DNA of 64,000 nt from the NCBI RefSeq assembly GCF_048544455.1, contig NC_133536.1, positions 36,970,652 to 37,034,651 of the forward strand. The letters are read 5' to 3'. How positions within the stretch are numbered: position 1 is the stretch's first letter; each line of letters opens with the position of its first letter. The translations under genes were made by a program, and so were the position numbers. Below the pieces are notes generated by a model, which did not search any database, had not been told where the DNA came from, and worked only from the letters and a program-made list of their open reading frames with translations. Positions 35,903-48,092 of this stretch are shown here, piece by piece. This DNA comes from Silene latifolia (taxonomy: Eukaryota > Streptophyta > Magnoliopsida > Caryophyllales > Caryophyllaceae).

Positions 35903-36700
35903 TTAAAATATGACATATTGATGATGATAGATATTTTGGTTTTCCTTTTAATTATATTTATAAATTTGTAGATAATAGTAGCTTTATAATCCCAATTATT
36001 ATATTTTTTATTTACTACATATCAGACCTTTTAGTTATTATCTTTATGGTTAAGGAGGACTGGAGGAGTTAGATGAACAAATTGAATGATTTAAATGACG
36101 AAAGTAAATTCTTAATTTATTTTTATAATTTAAATCATGATCTTATGGTTTCCACACAAAAATAAATATTACTAAACCTTATAATGAGTTTTAATAAATT
36201 TATTAAAGTAGGCTTAATATTAACAATATAAATTAATAGAATTTAATTATGATAATCCTACATGACAAAAATTTAAATGTATTAAGTTGCCTTTTAACTA
36301 TATAGTTAAAATATGAGATATTGATGATGATAGGTATTTTGGTTTTCCTTTTAATTATATTTATATATTTGTAGATATTAGTAACTTTATAATCCAAATT
36401 ATTAGATTTTTTATTTACTATATAAGACCTTTTAGCTACTATATTTATGGTTAAGGAGGAGTTAGATGAACAAATTGAATGATTTAAATGACGAGACTAA
36501 ATTCTTAATTTATTTTTATAATTTAAATCATGATCTTATGGTTTCCACACAAAAAATAATATTACTAAACCTTATAATGAGTTTTAATAAATTTATTAAA
36601 GTAGCCTTAATATTAACAATATAAATTAATAGAATTTAATTATGATAATCCTACATGGCAAAAAAATTAAATGTATTAAGTTGTCTTTTAACTATATAGT
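35903..36700. repeat. Tandem direct duplication, two copies of about 400 bp
   Basis: Copy 1 (35903-36305) and copy 2 (36306-36700) align along their whole length with few differences, e.g. both start TTAAAATATGA and end TTTTAACTATATAG. This is the 5'-terminal zone of the probable minus-strand Helitron. Confidence 0.85.
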
Positions 36701-36879
36701 ATATATTATAGATTTATAGATGTGGCATTCGTAATGCACGCGTGGCTTTTTCTTCGCCTATGTGCCTTTGTTTATGTGGTCTTTTAAGGTTACCCTTTTA
36801 ATATAATTTTATAGATAAAGTTATTGAAGGGCACTAATTTTTGAGGAAAAATAACACAATAAAACTGCAATAAATAGAA

Positions 36880-37874
36880 GAGTAAATTAACAATTATTCC
36901 ATTTTAGAAATCACTTTTCTAAAATAACTCCCTTATGAAATTTTTTTAATAATTTACTCCCATAAAATGTTCTCAGGTCAAAGATTGCACCCATTTGGAC
37001 AATCCGGTGACATATTCCGTCAATATTTAAAATTTCTAATTCAAAGCCTAATTTTATGACGAAAATGTCATTCTCTATATTTTTATAGCTCTTCTCTCTC
37101 CCTTCTACTTCAACTTTTAACACGAACACCTCCGTAGAATTACGCTACTACCACCTCACCCACCCCCAACCATCACCACAACACCACCACTTTCAAACCA
37201 CCTGTGCGCCGCTTGGCCAGCCCTTCGCCGCCTTGACCCTTCTTCCCATCGTGTCCTGCACAAACCCAGAAAGCTCAGAAAATAGAAGATATTACCTAAC
37301 CATAAGAGAAAAAAAATTGAATTGAGATCTGGTAATTATGAATTGCAATTTAGTATGAGATAGAAATTTGGGGATTAGAAGGGATTTAGAAAATTGCTCA
37401 TAGAAAATTGTGATTTATATGGGGAATTTGTTTTGCTTTTAATATGAGAAGACGGTGATGCTATAAATCGAGGAATTAAAAAGGGGAGGCCTACTGGTCA
37501 AGCGACGCGAAGGTGGTGCCAATAAGTGGTGGCGTGTCGGTTTGGGGTCTGGGTGGATTTTGTTGCGAGGGTGCGGTGGTGGAAGAATAAGTTGGTTAGA
37601 TGGGTGGGCGGTTAAGCGCGTCGGTGGGTGTTAAGGATGGGTGCTGGTGTGAAAATGGTGACATGTTTAAGGTTGCCGTGACTCGGTTTCGATTCCAAGT
37701 TCCCCATTAAAGGTGGAGATGGCGGTGTTGACGAATGGTACCAAAATGGAGAAGAAATATGAATTTTCACATGGGCAAAACGGTCATAATAAGGGGGTTA
37801 TTTTAGAAAAATAATTTTTTTTTTTTGGTACTTAGAAAAATAATTTATAAAATGGAGTAATTGTTAATTTACTT
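36880..37874. mobile_element. Foldback Mutator-like element with GC-rich interior
   Basis: Inverted arms of about 60 bp begin GAGTAAATTAACAATTATTC (left) and AAGTAAATTAACAATTACTC (right, inverted). Both continue to TTTCTAAAATAAC. Flanks TAAATAGAA (36871-36879) and TAAATAAAA (37875-37883) agree at 8 of 9, a Mutator-type duplication. The inside (37130-37700) is unusually GC-rich for this window and rich in CACC and GGTGG, possibly a captured gene piece that I cannot identify. Confidence 0.7.
37818..37831 (-). mobile_element. Third poly(A) micro-insertion, in the right arm of the foldback element
   Basis: A T run plus GGTAC lies between exact 15-bp direct repeats (37803-37817 and 37832-37846, TTAGAAAAATAATTT). 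The left arm lacks it, so it postdates formation of the TIR. Confidence 0.5.
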
Positions 37875-37925
37875 TAAATAAAAGTGGTCAGTATTTGTTA
37901 AGGAGTTTTTTTTTTGCAAAGCGTT

Positions 37926-38095
37926 TTGCTTGTGACGGGCTAATCCCGTCACAAGCTGAAGACCTCTCATAAAAAGGGAGAGGGGACAAGGTGGGACATC
38001 TCTCATGTGCTTCCCCACTTGCCTCTCATGGGTATTTTGTGAAAGAAAATATTATCCGTATTTAGCTTGTGACGGATATCGCCGTCTTCAATGAG
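37926..38095. mobile_element. Possible GTGACGG-type MITE
   Basis: GCTTGTGACGGGCTAATCCC and its mirror make a hairpin at the left. AGCTTGTGACGGATATCGCC marks the right. It resembles the MITE at 9924 but the ends are not clean. Confidence 0.35.
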
Positions 38096-38411
38096 ATTTT
38101 GTGTTTTTTTTTGTGTGTGTTTGGTGGGGTTGAACACATGTTCATTTTACGGGTCAGGTTCTTTATTTTGAATTGAAAGAAGCTGAATCTAGTTTTGATA
38201 CTCAGCATTTTACCATCAGGTTGGGTCAGTGATTCAGTCTGTTATAATGTCGTGTCAAATTAATAGGATTGGTTCCACCTTATACATGGACAAATACTCT
38301 GATCTATAAATGGTGATGCCGTGATGGATATATATTTCTCTATATTTCTATTACCATTTGATTAGATAGGTAGCCAAGGTAGGTGAGATTAGTTTTGATT
38401 TTGGACTATTA

Positions 38412-38949
38412 GACCATCCCCAAGCAAAGGTCGCGCTAATTAGGTCACGACCCGATTTTACTCTTAATCACCCCTTATTTATCTTGACCTACTTTTACCC
38501 CTCCCAAGCAGAAGGTCACGACCTAGGTCACCAATCCAATCATTTTCCACTTTCCAATCATTTCTCACATTCTCTACCCCACCAAAACTATTCTCTTACT
38601 TGTTCTATTATTATTTACTAACAAATTAATTAATAACTACTCCAATATGATAAATATTTTAATTATATTTCGTACACGAGGGAAAAAATATTTTTAAATA
38701 AAACCGTTAAAAATTAAAAAAAGTGATACAACATTTAAAAATAGCGCATACATAAGATAAAAAAAATATAAAAATAAATATTATAATTATTTTCCATCAC
38801 CTTATCTCTTTCATTGTAAAATCCCTTATATAATAAAATCTGAAAAAATTGTAAAATGTGAAAAAAAAAAAAAAGTTATCTCTAATTACTACCCGTAATA
38901 AAATTTGGTCAGATTTCTAGTATCTTCTATTTCCTTATGTCTTCCCTAT

Positions 38950-38988
<39 letters not shown>

Positions 38989-39957
38989 ACGAGGAGGTTG
39001 GATCCTCCCCGGGATACAGGACCCCACCCTGCTAGGCGCCTGTACCATGTGAGTTCTTTCCCACGGGGTTATTCCCTCTCCGGGCGTCAGGTCCCCAGGA
39101 AAGTGTTCATCTAGGGAATCGAACCCAGGACCTCGCAATTCCTCCTTAGGAGGCTTTGAGGTTACCCTGGAATTCCACTAGACTCACACATCCCTATTCT
39201 TATCTTCTTCCACTGTATCTCATTTTTTCATCCCAAATTTTGTGCTTTGTTCATCATTATCATCGACATCTTTCATCTAAAAAATCTCATCATCCCGGAT
39301 CTCAAAAATCTCATCATCCCGGATTATGGCTGCATGCTTCTTTCCCACCCGACCTTCTTCGCCATGGACTGTCACCGTTCATCATTACTACGCATTCTCA
39401 TCTTCCCCAAATTAAGTTCCTTCCCCTTCGATCTTCTTCATCTTGGACCATCATCATCGCACACCAGGTAACTCGAGTATGTTTGATAAGGAAGTCGATT
39501 TTATATGTACTTAAATTTCAATTTAGACAGCTTAGATGTGAAATTAAGCAATTAAGGAAGATTATATAAAAAAAAAAAATAGCACAAAATATATCAAAAT
39601 TAATTTTATTTTATAGACAATTGATAAATTAACTCGTTTTTTTAATGCTCATATTTTTTTTATTTTGATTTTTTATTAATTACTACTTTTCTTTTCTCAC
39701 ATTTGACAGAAGCTACTGCCGATCAATTCAAGCATCAGTGGAATTATTGCTTTCTCTTGTCCTTTTTTTTACTCCAACCAACCAAGAGATGACACCAAAG
39801 AGGTCACCAATTGGGTCAATATGGGGATGAAGAGGTCACAAATTGACCTCTTTGGCAAAGAGGTCACAAGAAGGTCACACTAATTTGCTCCTTAATCATG
39901 ATTAAGGTGACCCAAGCAAGGTCATGACCTTGCAATTGACCTTGCTTGGGGATGGTC
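38412..39957. mobile_element. PIF/Harbinger-type non-autonomous element (1.5 kb) with nested SINE
   Basis: TIRs GACCATCCCCAAGCAAAGGT and, inverted, GACCATCCCCAAGCAAGGTC are flanked by TTA at 38409-38411 and 39958-39960. Sub-terminal GGTCACGACCT-like motifs repeat near both ends. Interior reading frames show no transposase domain. Confidence 0.8.
38954..39190 (-). mobile_element. tRNA-derived SINE, minus strand
   Basis: On the minus strand: an A-box-like TCTAGTGGAATTCCAGG, a B box GGGTTCGATTCCC, a GC-rich body and a poly(A) tail of about 30 (the T run from 38954). Exact 11-bp duplications TCCCTATTCTT lie at 38943-38953 and 39191-39201. Young-looking and about 237 bp, inside the Harbinger-type element. 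Confidence 0.88.
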
Positions 39958-39976
39958 TTACAATTAACAAATCACC

Positions 39977-40155
39977 AAGTCTTCCGTCACATTTTTGAGA
40001 CGGCCAAGTACTACCCACGTGGGTAAATACGACAAAATAAATTGTTATTTTTTAGACACTTTGTTTTTGTCATTTCTACCAACATAAGTATTACTTGACT
40101 TATCGCAAGATTGTGACGGCCGACGAATATGCATGTCACAAATGAAAATTTGTGG
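39977..40155. mobile_element. Possible decayed GTGACGG-type MITE
   Basis: TCCGTCACATTTTTGAGACGG at the left and ATTGTGACGGCC...GTCACAAATGA at the right recall the 9924 element, including an internal CCCACGTGGGTA. The ends are diverged. Confidence 0.35.
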
Positions 40156-40515
40156 TGAGAAATTTAGAATCAATCCTTATTGATGAGCTTGCGTATCTAA
40201 TTACTAATTTCATTTCCTCATCTTACCTAACAAGAAAATAAAATACATTTTCACCAATCACCAAAAACAAATTATCACCATTAGACATTTCAACTAAAAA
40301 TTGACCATTTGACATTTTAACTAAAATTTGATTTAATTAAAATTAAACTTCAAATCAGCTAAATTTTAGTTATATAATGATTGTTTTTCCCGCGGAAATT
40401 CTTAATCGCTTGTTTTTAAACTATTTATTTATATCCAAGACTCACCATAGGTCTTGAGTCTCTTGACATCACAAAAATTATACGAGTATTATTCTATTTT
40501 AGAGACGCAATTTAA

Positions 40516-40892
40516 GCTCTATTCGACAATGCATTTTAGATACTTTATTTGGTCAAAGTAGTTTATTTGACCAAAATTATTGCTACCTTGATTTTTTTTG
40601 CAAGCGTTTGGTAGACCAAATAAGTTGAAATGAAATGCTAGATGAGGTAGCATTTGAGAAATAATGTGATTTTATCTTTCATTTTATTCCCATCAATCTA
40701 TACTATTAAATAATTATCATATCTTTTTACGTCATTTATCAAAATTAGAGCTACCTTTTCAACTAGTTTGTCAAACGTTTTTTTTATATAATCAGTTACT
40801 GTATGAGCTCCTAATTTTCAGCTATCTTACCAGTTATCATTTCAGGTTTTAGTTAGTTTTTCAGTTTTCAACTAATTTTACCAAACAAAATC
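40516..40892. mobile_element. Decayed Tourist-like MITE
   Basis: The right end TTTTACCAAACAAAATC and the inner TTTTCAGTTTTCAACTA match the intact Tourist copy at 363-810. The left end GCTCTATTCGACAATGC is diverged. TTAA occurs on both flanks. Confidence 0.55.
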
Positions 40893-41043
40893 TTAAAGTA
40901 CAATATTTTTATATGTCTTAAACTCTTCACAATTATAGTTTCCAAATTCCAAACCTGTCTACAAATAAATCCATTTTCAAACTAGGGATGAGGTTAGTCC
41001 TAGAAATTATTTAGTCTTTTACTTCAAGAAATTTTTTATTTTA

Positions 41044-41483
41044 GGGATAATTCTCATAGTATCCCTAAAATTTGCTTTTCCCCCAAAATGTTTCTACTTT
41101 TCTGAAAATTACTTTAACCGCTCATATCTCTTAGTCACGCTTTCGTATAGCTGCGATTCTTTTTCTAAAATTGTAGATCTTAAGAAGACAATCATTTAAA
41201 AAAAATCATTTTATGCATATGTGATCGAAAATAAAAGTCGATCAAAGTTTCTTGAACGAATAAACTTTGACAACTCCTAGCTTTGTTCTATGATGTCATA
41301 AAAACAAGATTTTTTTCTAATTGAAAATCTCGTAAAAACGATCAACTTAAGAAACAAATCACGACATTTCGATTTCATAACTAAAAGATATGATCATATG
41401 ACCAACCAAACGTTTTTTTTTGACAAAAGTAGGGGTATTCTGAGAAAAAGTCCAAACATCAAGGGTATTATGGGAATTATCCC
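41044..41483. mobile_element. Mutator-type MITE with perfect 9-bp duplication
   Basis: Ends GGGATAATTCTCATAGTATCC and, inverted, GGGATAATTCCCATAATACC. Exact TTTATTTTA lies at 41035-41043 and 41484-41492. It is 440 bp with no coding capacity. Confidence 0.82.
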
Positions 41484-42066
41484 TTTATTTTACACTACTT
41501 CTCATTTCAAACCAAAATGGTCGTCTGAAGGGAGACCTTTTGTTTATTTTATTATTATTATTCTCTTAAGGATTAATTAAGGATACATTATTGATTTCTT
41601 TTTTTGAAATAGAGGAATAATTCATTAATAAAACGCTATAATCTGACAATTCATCTCGTTCTCGTATCATCACAATTATCTTGCATACTACTTACTAGGG
41701 ATACCTTATTGGTTATCACATATCATCAACTGATCAACCATTTTCGTAGCCATCATCAGACAAATTTCATGAGTATGTAATAGAAGTAGACATGACAAAA
41801 GTATACTGAACCCAAAAAACCGATCGAAAATACCTGAATTGACATCTGACTGTACACCTGAAAGGTATAACTGAACTTCACCCCGAAACTTGAATCGACC
41901 TGAATTGATTCGAAATCGAACCGAATTTGTAATATCTGAAATTAGACATGGTAAAAGCAACCCGATCCGAAAAGGCTGACCCGAGATCTGAAGTGACCCG
42001 AACTACATCACCCGAAAACCCAAATTGACCCGACCCGACCCGAACATGACCCGAACTGGCCTGACC

Positions 42067-43422
42067 TGTAACACCCCTCATACCAAGGTGCCTTACCAGG
42101 ACCACCCTACCATGAAAGTGCGTTACCATCTCGGTTGCCCGAGGTTAGTACATACCAAAAGCGTCTGAATTGAGCACTATTATTAAAGTACTGTGAAATG
42201 TAAAGTTTACAATATCCAAAACCAAATACTGTTTAACAAAATACAACTTCAAAGTCTTAACATTAAAGGAAAAACCACTAAGACTCAGACGGTGATGCTA
42301 TGACTCGTGGTGGCAAATCTCCCAAGATAATCCCCAAGCTCTCACTAGCAATACCTGCCAAGCCTGCTCACCATCCCCGAATGGATCACCGCAGATTCCA
42401 CAAATAACAACGGGGTCAGTATTACTCAACAAACAAGACAAACAAATGCAATAATCGTCTGATCATCACCAATTCCCAAACATCCAAGCTCACATAGTAA
42501 CCGACTACACACCAAAGTGTGTAGCCCTGCCAGATTACCCATCGCAACAGGTAATCCTCGCCGCCAGTGGGTGACCGCAGCCGATCCCACCTAGTCCAGC
42601 TCCTCAACGAGCGACAACGATCCCTGTCCCTTAATGTGCACATCCCCTCCCGTGGCGGGTTCCACGGAGGGCGAACTAGGGTGTGAAGCCACTCCCGCAA
42701 GTGACTCCACCACAATCACAATCACATGACATCGCAGTCATCTCAATCCCCTCACACCAACATTGTCACAAAAACCTCCATACTACGATGATCAACAGAC
42801 AACGATAATTACAACAACAAGTCATGCAAAGCACAAGAACCGAGTAGGAAACCCTACCTTAGCAATCAACAAAGAGTGCAACACGAACAATCAGAAAGGC
42901 TCCTCTACGAAGTCTTCTCCTATACAATGATCATGCAACACGATTACACTTTGTACAATTCCCAAAATCCCCTTCTCATATAAATGTACAGTGACCCAAA
43001 AATACAAATAATCACGAAGATAAAACTTACCAACAGTGCAACGAGAACTTATACGCAAGGACCACGACGATTACCCACACAATGACGCTACGAAATGCTT
43101 AAGAGAAGGATTAGGGAATGATTTGGGTGTGATTAGGGTAACGTAGAAATGATAAAGCTTTTGAAATGATATTAGAAACGACGCGTTGTATAAAAATACC
43201 CTAAACATTCCCTAATCAAACCGTCGAAATAACACTCCGCCAAACCGGACACTCGGTCGAGTAAGTGCATACTCGGCCGAGTGTCCAATACTCGGTCGAG
43301 TTTTCACTATACTCGGCCGAGTATTCCTCGGCAGAACCAAAATAACACACAACCAAAGCACTACTCGGCCGAGTAGGCTCTACTCGGTCGAGTAGTCACC
43401 AAGGAAAAACCGTAGTGTTACA
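42067..43422 (-). repeat. 3' LTR of the Ty3/gypsy element
   Basis: Runs TGTAACACC to GTGTTACA, 1356 bp, nearly identical to 48093-49452. Its left half (in window order) holds conserved sequence and its right end holds six ACTCGGYCGAGT palindromes. Confidence 0.95.
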
Positions 43423-43437
43423 ATCTTCCCCCCTTAA
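43423..43437 (-). other. Polypurine tract of the Ty3/gypsy element
   Basis: Minus-strand TTAAGGGGGGAAGAT directly abuts the 3' LTR, the normal site of plus-strand priming. Confidence 0.75.
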
Positions 43438-43645
43438 AAAGAACTTCGTCCCGAAGTTCACACTCTACTATACAAGCAAGCACAACACTACGTCACAAGA
43501 TTATACCAGCTACATAAGACAACTCCAAGGAACTATACAAGCACCCCAACAAGTTACCATAAAATCATTTCCCGACTCGAACCAAACAAAGAAAAACAAA
43601 ACAAACACCATCGCGACCATCTCCTACCCCCTAAAAAGACAACGG

Positions 43646-44071
43646 TTACGTCCCCGTAACCAAACATACCTGATCAAAAAGGTTAGGAAAACGTTCTCGC
43701 ATAGCTTCCTCAGGTTCCCATGTGGCTTCCTCCACATTATGATTAGACCAAAGGACCTTGAGTAAGACCGTCTCACCATTCCGGGTCTTACGAACCTTGC
43801 GATCAAGAATTTCCTTAGGAATCTCGGCATAGGACAAGGATTCATCAAATTCGATGTTCTCCATCTCAAGGATATGCGACGGATCACTCACATACTTCCG
43901 GAGTTGAGATACGTGAAAAACATTGTGCACTCTATCCAAAGCTGGTGGTAAAGCTAACCTGTAGGCTACCTCGCCAACACGGTCCAAAATTTCATAAGGA
44001 CCTATAAACTTTTGGCTTAGCTTACCCTTTTTCCCAAACCTCATAACACCTCGCATAGGTGACACTTTCAA
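43646..44071 (-). pseudogene. Chromodomain-type C-terminal region of the fossil pol
   Basis: Contains GPYEILDRVGEVAYRLALP, then VHNVFHVSQLRKYV and a chromodomain-like LWSNHNVEEATWEPEE. This order after integrase is diagnostic of plant chromoviruses, in which it guides insertion towards heterochromatin. Confidence 0.85.
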
Positions 44072-46300
44072 AAGAACCTTGTCACCTCTGCAAACTCAAT
44101 GTCCCTGCGCGGTGTAAGTCGGCGTAGCTCTTCCGCGATCTTGAGTGCTCTCATCTTTTGGCGAATCAACTGGATTTGCTCAACCATATCTTGAACCAGT
44201 TGTGGCCCTAAAACCACTGCCTCGGAACTATCATCCCAACAAACTGGACTTCGGCATTTTCGACCATACAAAGCTTCAAAAGGTGCCATCCCAATGCTTG
44301 TATGATAACTATTATTGTATGAAAACTCGATCAAGTCAAGTCTGTCTTCCCAACTGCCCCCAAAGTCCATAACACATGCCCTTAGCATGTCTTCTAAGGT
44401 CTTGATGGTCCGTTCTGTCGACCATCGGTTGCTTGGATGAAAAGTCAGTACTCATTTTCAACGTTGTACCCATCGACTCTTGCAGTTCTTGCCAAAACTT
44501 TGATATGAACCTCGCATCACGATCCGAAACGATATCTTTCGGGATACCATGTAACCGAACCACATGCTTTCTCAGAACCCAATGCCACCTGCATCTTAGA
44601 CCAAGTATCCTTCATGGGAACGAAATGGGCTGACTTGGTTAACCGATCCACAATCACCCAAATCATGTTGTTACCTTGTTGTGACCTAGGTAGCCCCACA
44701 ATGAAGTCCATGGAGATCGACTCCCACTTCCACTCGGGCACGGTCAAAGACTGAATCTTCCCTTGGGGTCTCCTTTGTTCACCTTTGACCCTTTGGCAGG
44801 TCAAACATCTAGCCACAAACTCAGCTACATCCCTCTTTATGTTCGGCCACCAAAAAGTCTTCTTAAGGTCTTTGTAAAGCTTGTCACCACCCGGGTGAAC
44901 TGAATAAGGAGTGCAATGAGCCTCTGACAAGATCATTCTCCTTAACTCTGCATCGTCAGGAACACACCATCTCCCATCAAATCGAACACTCCCATCCGGA
45001 TGTATAGAGAACCTGGAAGCTGCTCCACTCTCTACCTTTGACTTCCACTCCTGGATCTTAGGATCAAGCTCTTGCTTGATTTTGATGTTTTCATACAACT
45101 CTGGCTCGATCGTCAAATCCCCGATGGTATCACCCTCTCGAATCATAAAGATCCCCAAACTAGACATCTCATCTCTCAACTTCAGCAAGGACATAACTGT
45201 ACATAGCGAATGAACGCTCTTCCTACTCAATGCATCTGTAACAACATTAGCCTTACCCTCGTGATAGATGATCTCCATATCATAATCTCCAATCAGCTCC
45301 ATCCACCGTCTCTGTCGCATGTTAAGCTCCTTCTGAGTGTAGATATACTTTAAACTCTTATGATCAGAGAACACCTTAAAAGTTGCGCCATAGAGGTAGT
45401 GCCTCCAAATCTTAAGAGCGAACACAACTGCACCCAACTCCAGATCATGAGTAGGGTAGTTCTCCTCATATTGCTTCAGCTGCCTCGAAGCATAGGCTAT
45501 CACGTTCCCTCCCTGCATCAAGACACAACCAAGACCATTCTTTGAAGCGTCGGTATAGACCTCAAAGTTCTCACAACCCTCTGGCAAGGCTAGGATAGGA
45601 GCTGTGGTCAAGCGTTCCTTTAAGGTCTGAAACGCCATTTCACAACTCTCATCCCAAACAAATCTAACTTCCTTCCTCATCAAGGATGTCATAGGCCGCG
45701 CTATGGTAGAGAAATCTTTCACAAATCTCCTGTAGTAGCCGGCAAGGCCTAAGAAACTCCGAATCTCAGCAACATTCTTCGGCGATTCCCACTTGGTAAC
45801 GGCCTCAATCTTACTAGGATCCACAGATACCCCCTTCTTAGATATTACATGGCCCGGAAAAGCCACTTCCTCTAACCGAACTCACACTTGGATAACTTGG
45901 CATAGAGCCGATTTTCTCTCAAGGTCTCAAACTATCCTTAAGTGCTCTTCATGCTCTTCCTTAGTCTTAGAATAAACTAGGATATCGTCGATGAAAACAA
46001 CCACAAACCTATCCAAAAACGGTGTAAAGATCCGATTCATCAAATCCATAAAAGCTGCTGGCGCATTGGTCAACCCAAAAGGCATCACCACGTACTCGTA
46101 GTGACCATAACGAGATCGAATCTTTGTTTTAGGAATATCCTCATCTGCTATCCTCAGCTGATGATACCCCGACCTCAGATCAATCTTAGAGAACACACCT
46201 GCTCCACTTAGCTGATCGAACAAATCATCAATCCTCGGCAACGGATACTTATTTTTCACTGTGACCCGATTGAGCTCTCTGAACCATTGCCGGGCTTGTA
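44072..46300 (-). pseudogene. Reverse transcriptase, RNase H and integrase region of the fossil pol
   Basis: Recognisable parts in order on the minus strand: RT ([41 protein letters not shown]), RNase H ([34 protein letters not shown]), the integrase zinc-binding part ([20 protein letters not shown]) and catalytic-core pieces ([31 protein letters not shown]). The whole is not an intact coding unit. Confidence 0.9.
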
Positions 46301-47215
46301 GCTCGTGCATTCCCGCCTCTTGTGGCCTATCCCACCACAGTTGAAGCACGTAAGGTTGGTGTTGTCACTTACAGCCCGACCCCCATTCTTTCCCCAGCCA
46401 CGAGAACCTCCAGAGAAACCAGCTCCACTAGAAAAAGCCTTAGCATGGTTGAAATTCTCTTTCTTGTTGGTTGGCTGATTGTTGTTCCCGCCATCAGCCT
46501 TCCTCTTTTCTGTAGCAGTCCTCTCCTCGATCTCTCTTGAGAGATCCACCATTCTCTCAGCTTGACCCGCTCTCAGATACACTTCCTTGAGGTCAGTAGC
46601 AACCCCAGCTGGCATACGACTCACGATCTTAGCAGATAAACCCCTCTCAAAACGGAGAGCCAAACCTCTTTGCCCGAGCTGCATATCTTCCACATAACGA
46701 GATAGCTCCAAAAACCGATGGTAGTAATCAGTGACTGTCATCTCCTCAGTCATGGTGAAAGAATCAAAGTCGGATCTCATCTTGTGTCGGATATGCTCCC
46801 AAAACCGCTCTCTCATAGCACTCTTCAACCCAGACCACGGAATAGCCTCTTCCGCCTGGTAGTAAGCTCTAGCATCATCCTTGACATTCTGCCACCAAAC
46901 TGCAGCTTCTCCTCTTAGGTAGTACACTACCTGCTCAACAATCATGTCCTCGGGGCACTTAACCATTTCCATGAGAGCTTCAATCTCACGGTGCCACTTC
47001 TCGAGCAGCTTTGGTTCACCTACCCCGTCATATGTGGGAGGGTGGAAACGAGCAATGTTGATGCTAAGCTGGGTTGCATCCATCGTCTTCTCGTTCCCTT
47101 TTCCCACATTTTTGAGAGCTTCAAGGAGAGCCTCTTGTTGCTCAATCATGCGAGCAACCTCATCAAGAGTCATCTCTGAAGCTTGGATCTGCGCGGGAGT
47201 TCTTTTGGGCGGCAT
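46300..47215 (-). pseudogene. gag-like region of the fossil element
   Basis: A frame starting MPPKRTPAQIQ carries the retrotransposon gag core (EAAVWWQNVKD...WSGLKSAMRERFW) and ends with one zinc knuckle, [14 protein letters not shown], used to bind RNA in this family. Confidence 0.88.
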
Positions 47216-47279
47216 TTTGAGCTGATAAGAATTAAAGAAACGTAAACACATGCTCAAAATTTAACACTCTTCCGCCATA

Positions 47280-47610
47280 AGAACACTCGGCCGAGTATAC
47301 ATCATACTCGGTCGAGTAAAGCCAACTCGGTCGAGTATCCACCCAGATACTCGGTCGAGTATCGACTCCAGAAGCGTACGTCAAAACACAAAAACAACAC
47401 TCGGTCGAGTGTAACAACACTCGGTCGAGTGTAACAACACTCGGCCGAGTGGACACTACTCGGTCGAGTATATGTTCATACTCGGTCGAGTTATCACAAA
47501 CAGTAGCGACTGCTACTTTCCATCAAACAACACTCGGTCGAGTTCTTGGCTACTCGGCCGAGTACTCCATACTCGGTCGAGTACCTGCCCTGCTCGGCCG
47601 AGTTACGCTA
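47280..47610. repeat. Cluster of ACTCGGYCGAGT palindromes upstream of gag
   Basis: Thirteen copies of the 12-bp motif ACTCGGCCGAGT or ACTCGGTCGAGT in about 330 bp, the same motif found six times at the end of each LTR. Confidence 0.9.
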
Positions 47611-48077
47611 TAACAGGTTTACAAATTACGATTCCCCTATCATGCTCACTATTCCCGTAGCAAATACGTAAGGACTTAAAAGCCATGTTATAATCACATC
47701 AGCATGCAATGCATATATTAAAACTTTAATACCACATTGTAATCATATCAGCATCCAATTTGCACATATGCTAAATCCAACATTGTAATCACAACCCGTT
47801 TCATCTACCACTCCTCCCATCACAACAATTAAGAACTTCAACACACATATTTGCAACTATCGACTTTTACCAACATGCATCTTCACATACGTGCACATAC
47901 AAAGCCTAGCTCTCATCACACTCCCCCATGTTACCGGCTCGAGTTAGTAAGGGCCAATGTGCGACTCCGGGACGTCTCCCGAGTCTTTGCGGTAGCTCCA
48001 AACAACTCTCCCCGGGTTCATTTTATTTAGACTCCCTAAGTTCATTAAATTCATTTGTTTAGGTGCCGGAATCTTCG

Positions 48078-48089
48078 GCTCTGATACCA
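48078..48089 (-). other. Primer-binding site for initiator tRNA-Met
   Basis: Minus-strand TGGTATCAGAGC, three bases inside the 5' LTR, is complementary to the 3' end of plant initiator methionine tRNA. Confidence 0.88.
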
Positions 48090-48092
48090 CTT

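Larger units (their letters stand above)
31285..36712 (-). mobile_element. Probable non-autonomous Helitron, minus strand, with a nested Mutator-like element
   Basis: Read on the minus strand, the 3' end at 31285 has the hairpin CCCGTGAATTTCACGGG, then TCACAAAA and CTAG followed by T. At 36712-36711 the minus strand begins A/TCTATAATATATACTATA, a Helitron-type start, followed by AGTTAAAAGACAAC. The two ends fit one element of about 2.3 kb plus the 3.1 kb insertion at 31687-34807. The pairing of these ends is inference. Confidence 0.45.

Noticed and set aside
35644-35913. Poly-Leu, poly-Tyr and poly-Ile frames
   Set aside because: Produced by the TTA/TAC microsatellite in three frames.
38905-39138. 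Open frames across the T run and SINE body
   Set aside because: Shadows of the SINE.
42422-42715. 97-residue frame present in both LTRs (also 48448-48741)
   Set aside because: It is LTR sequence duplicated with the LTR; Arg/Trp-rich, no domain.
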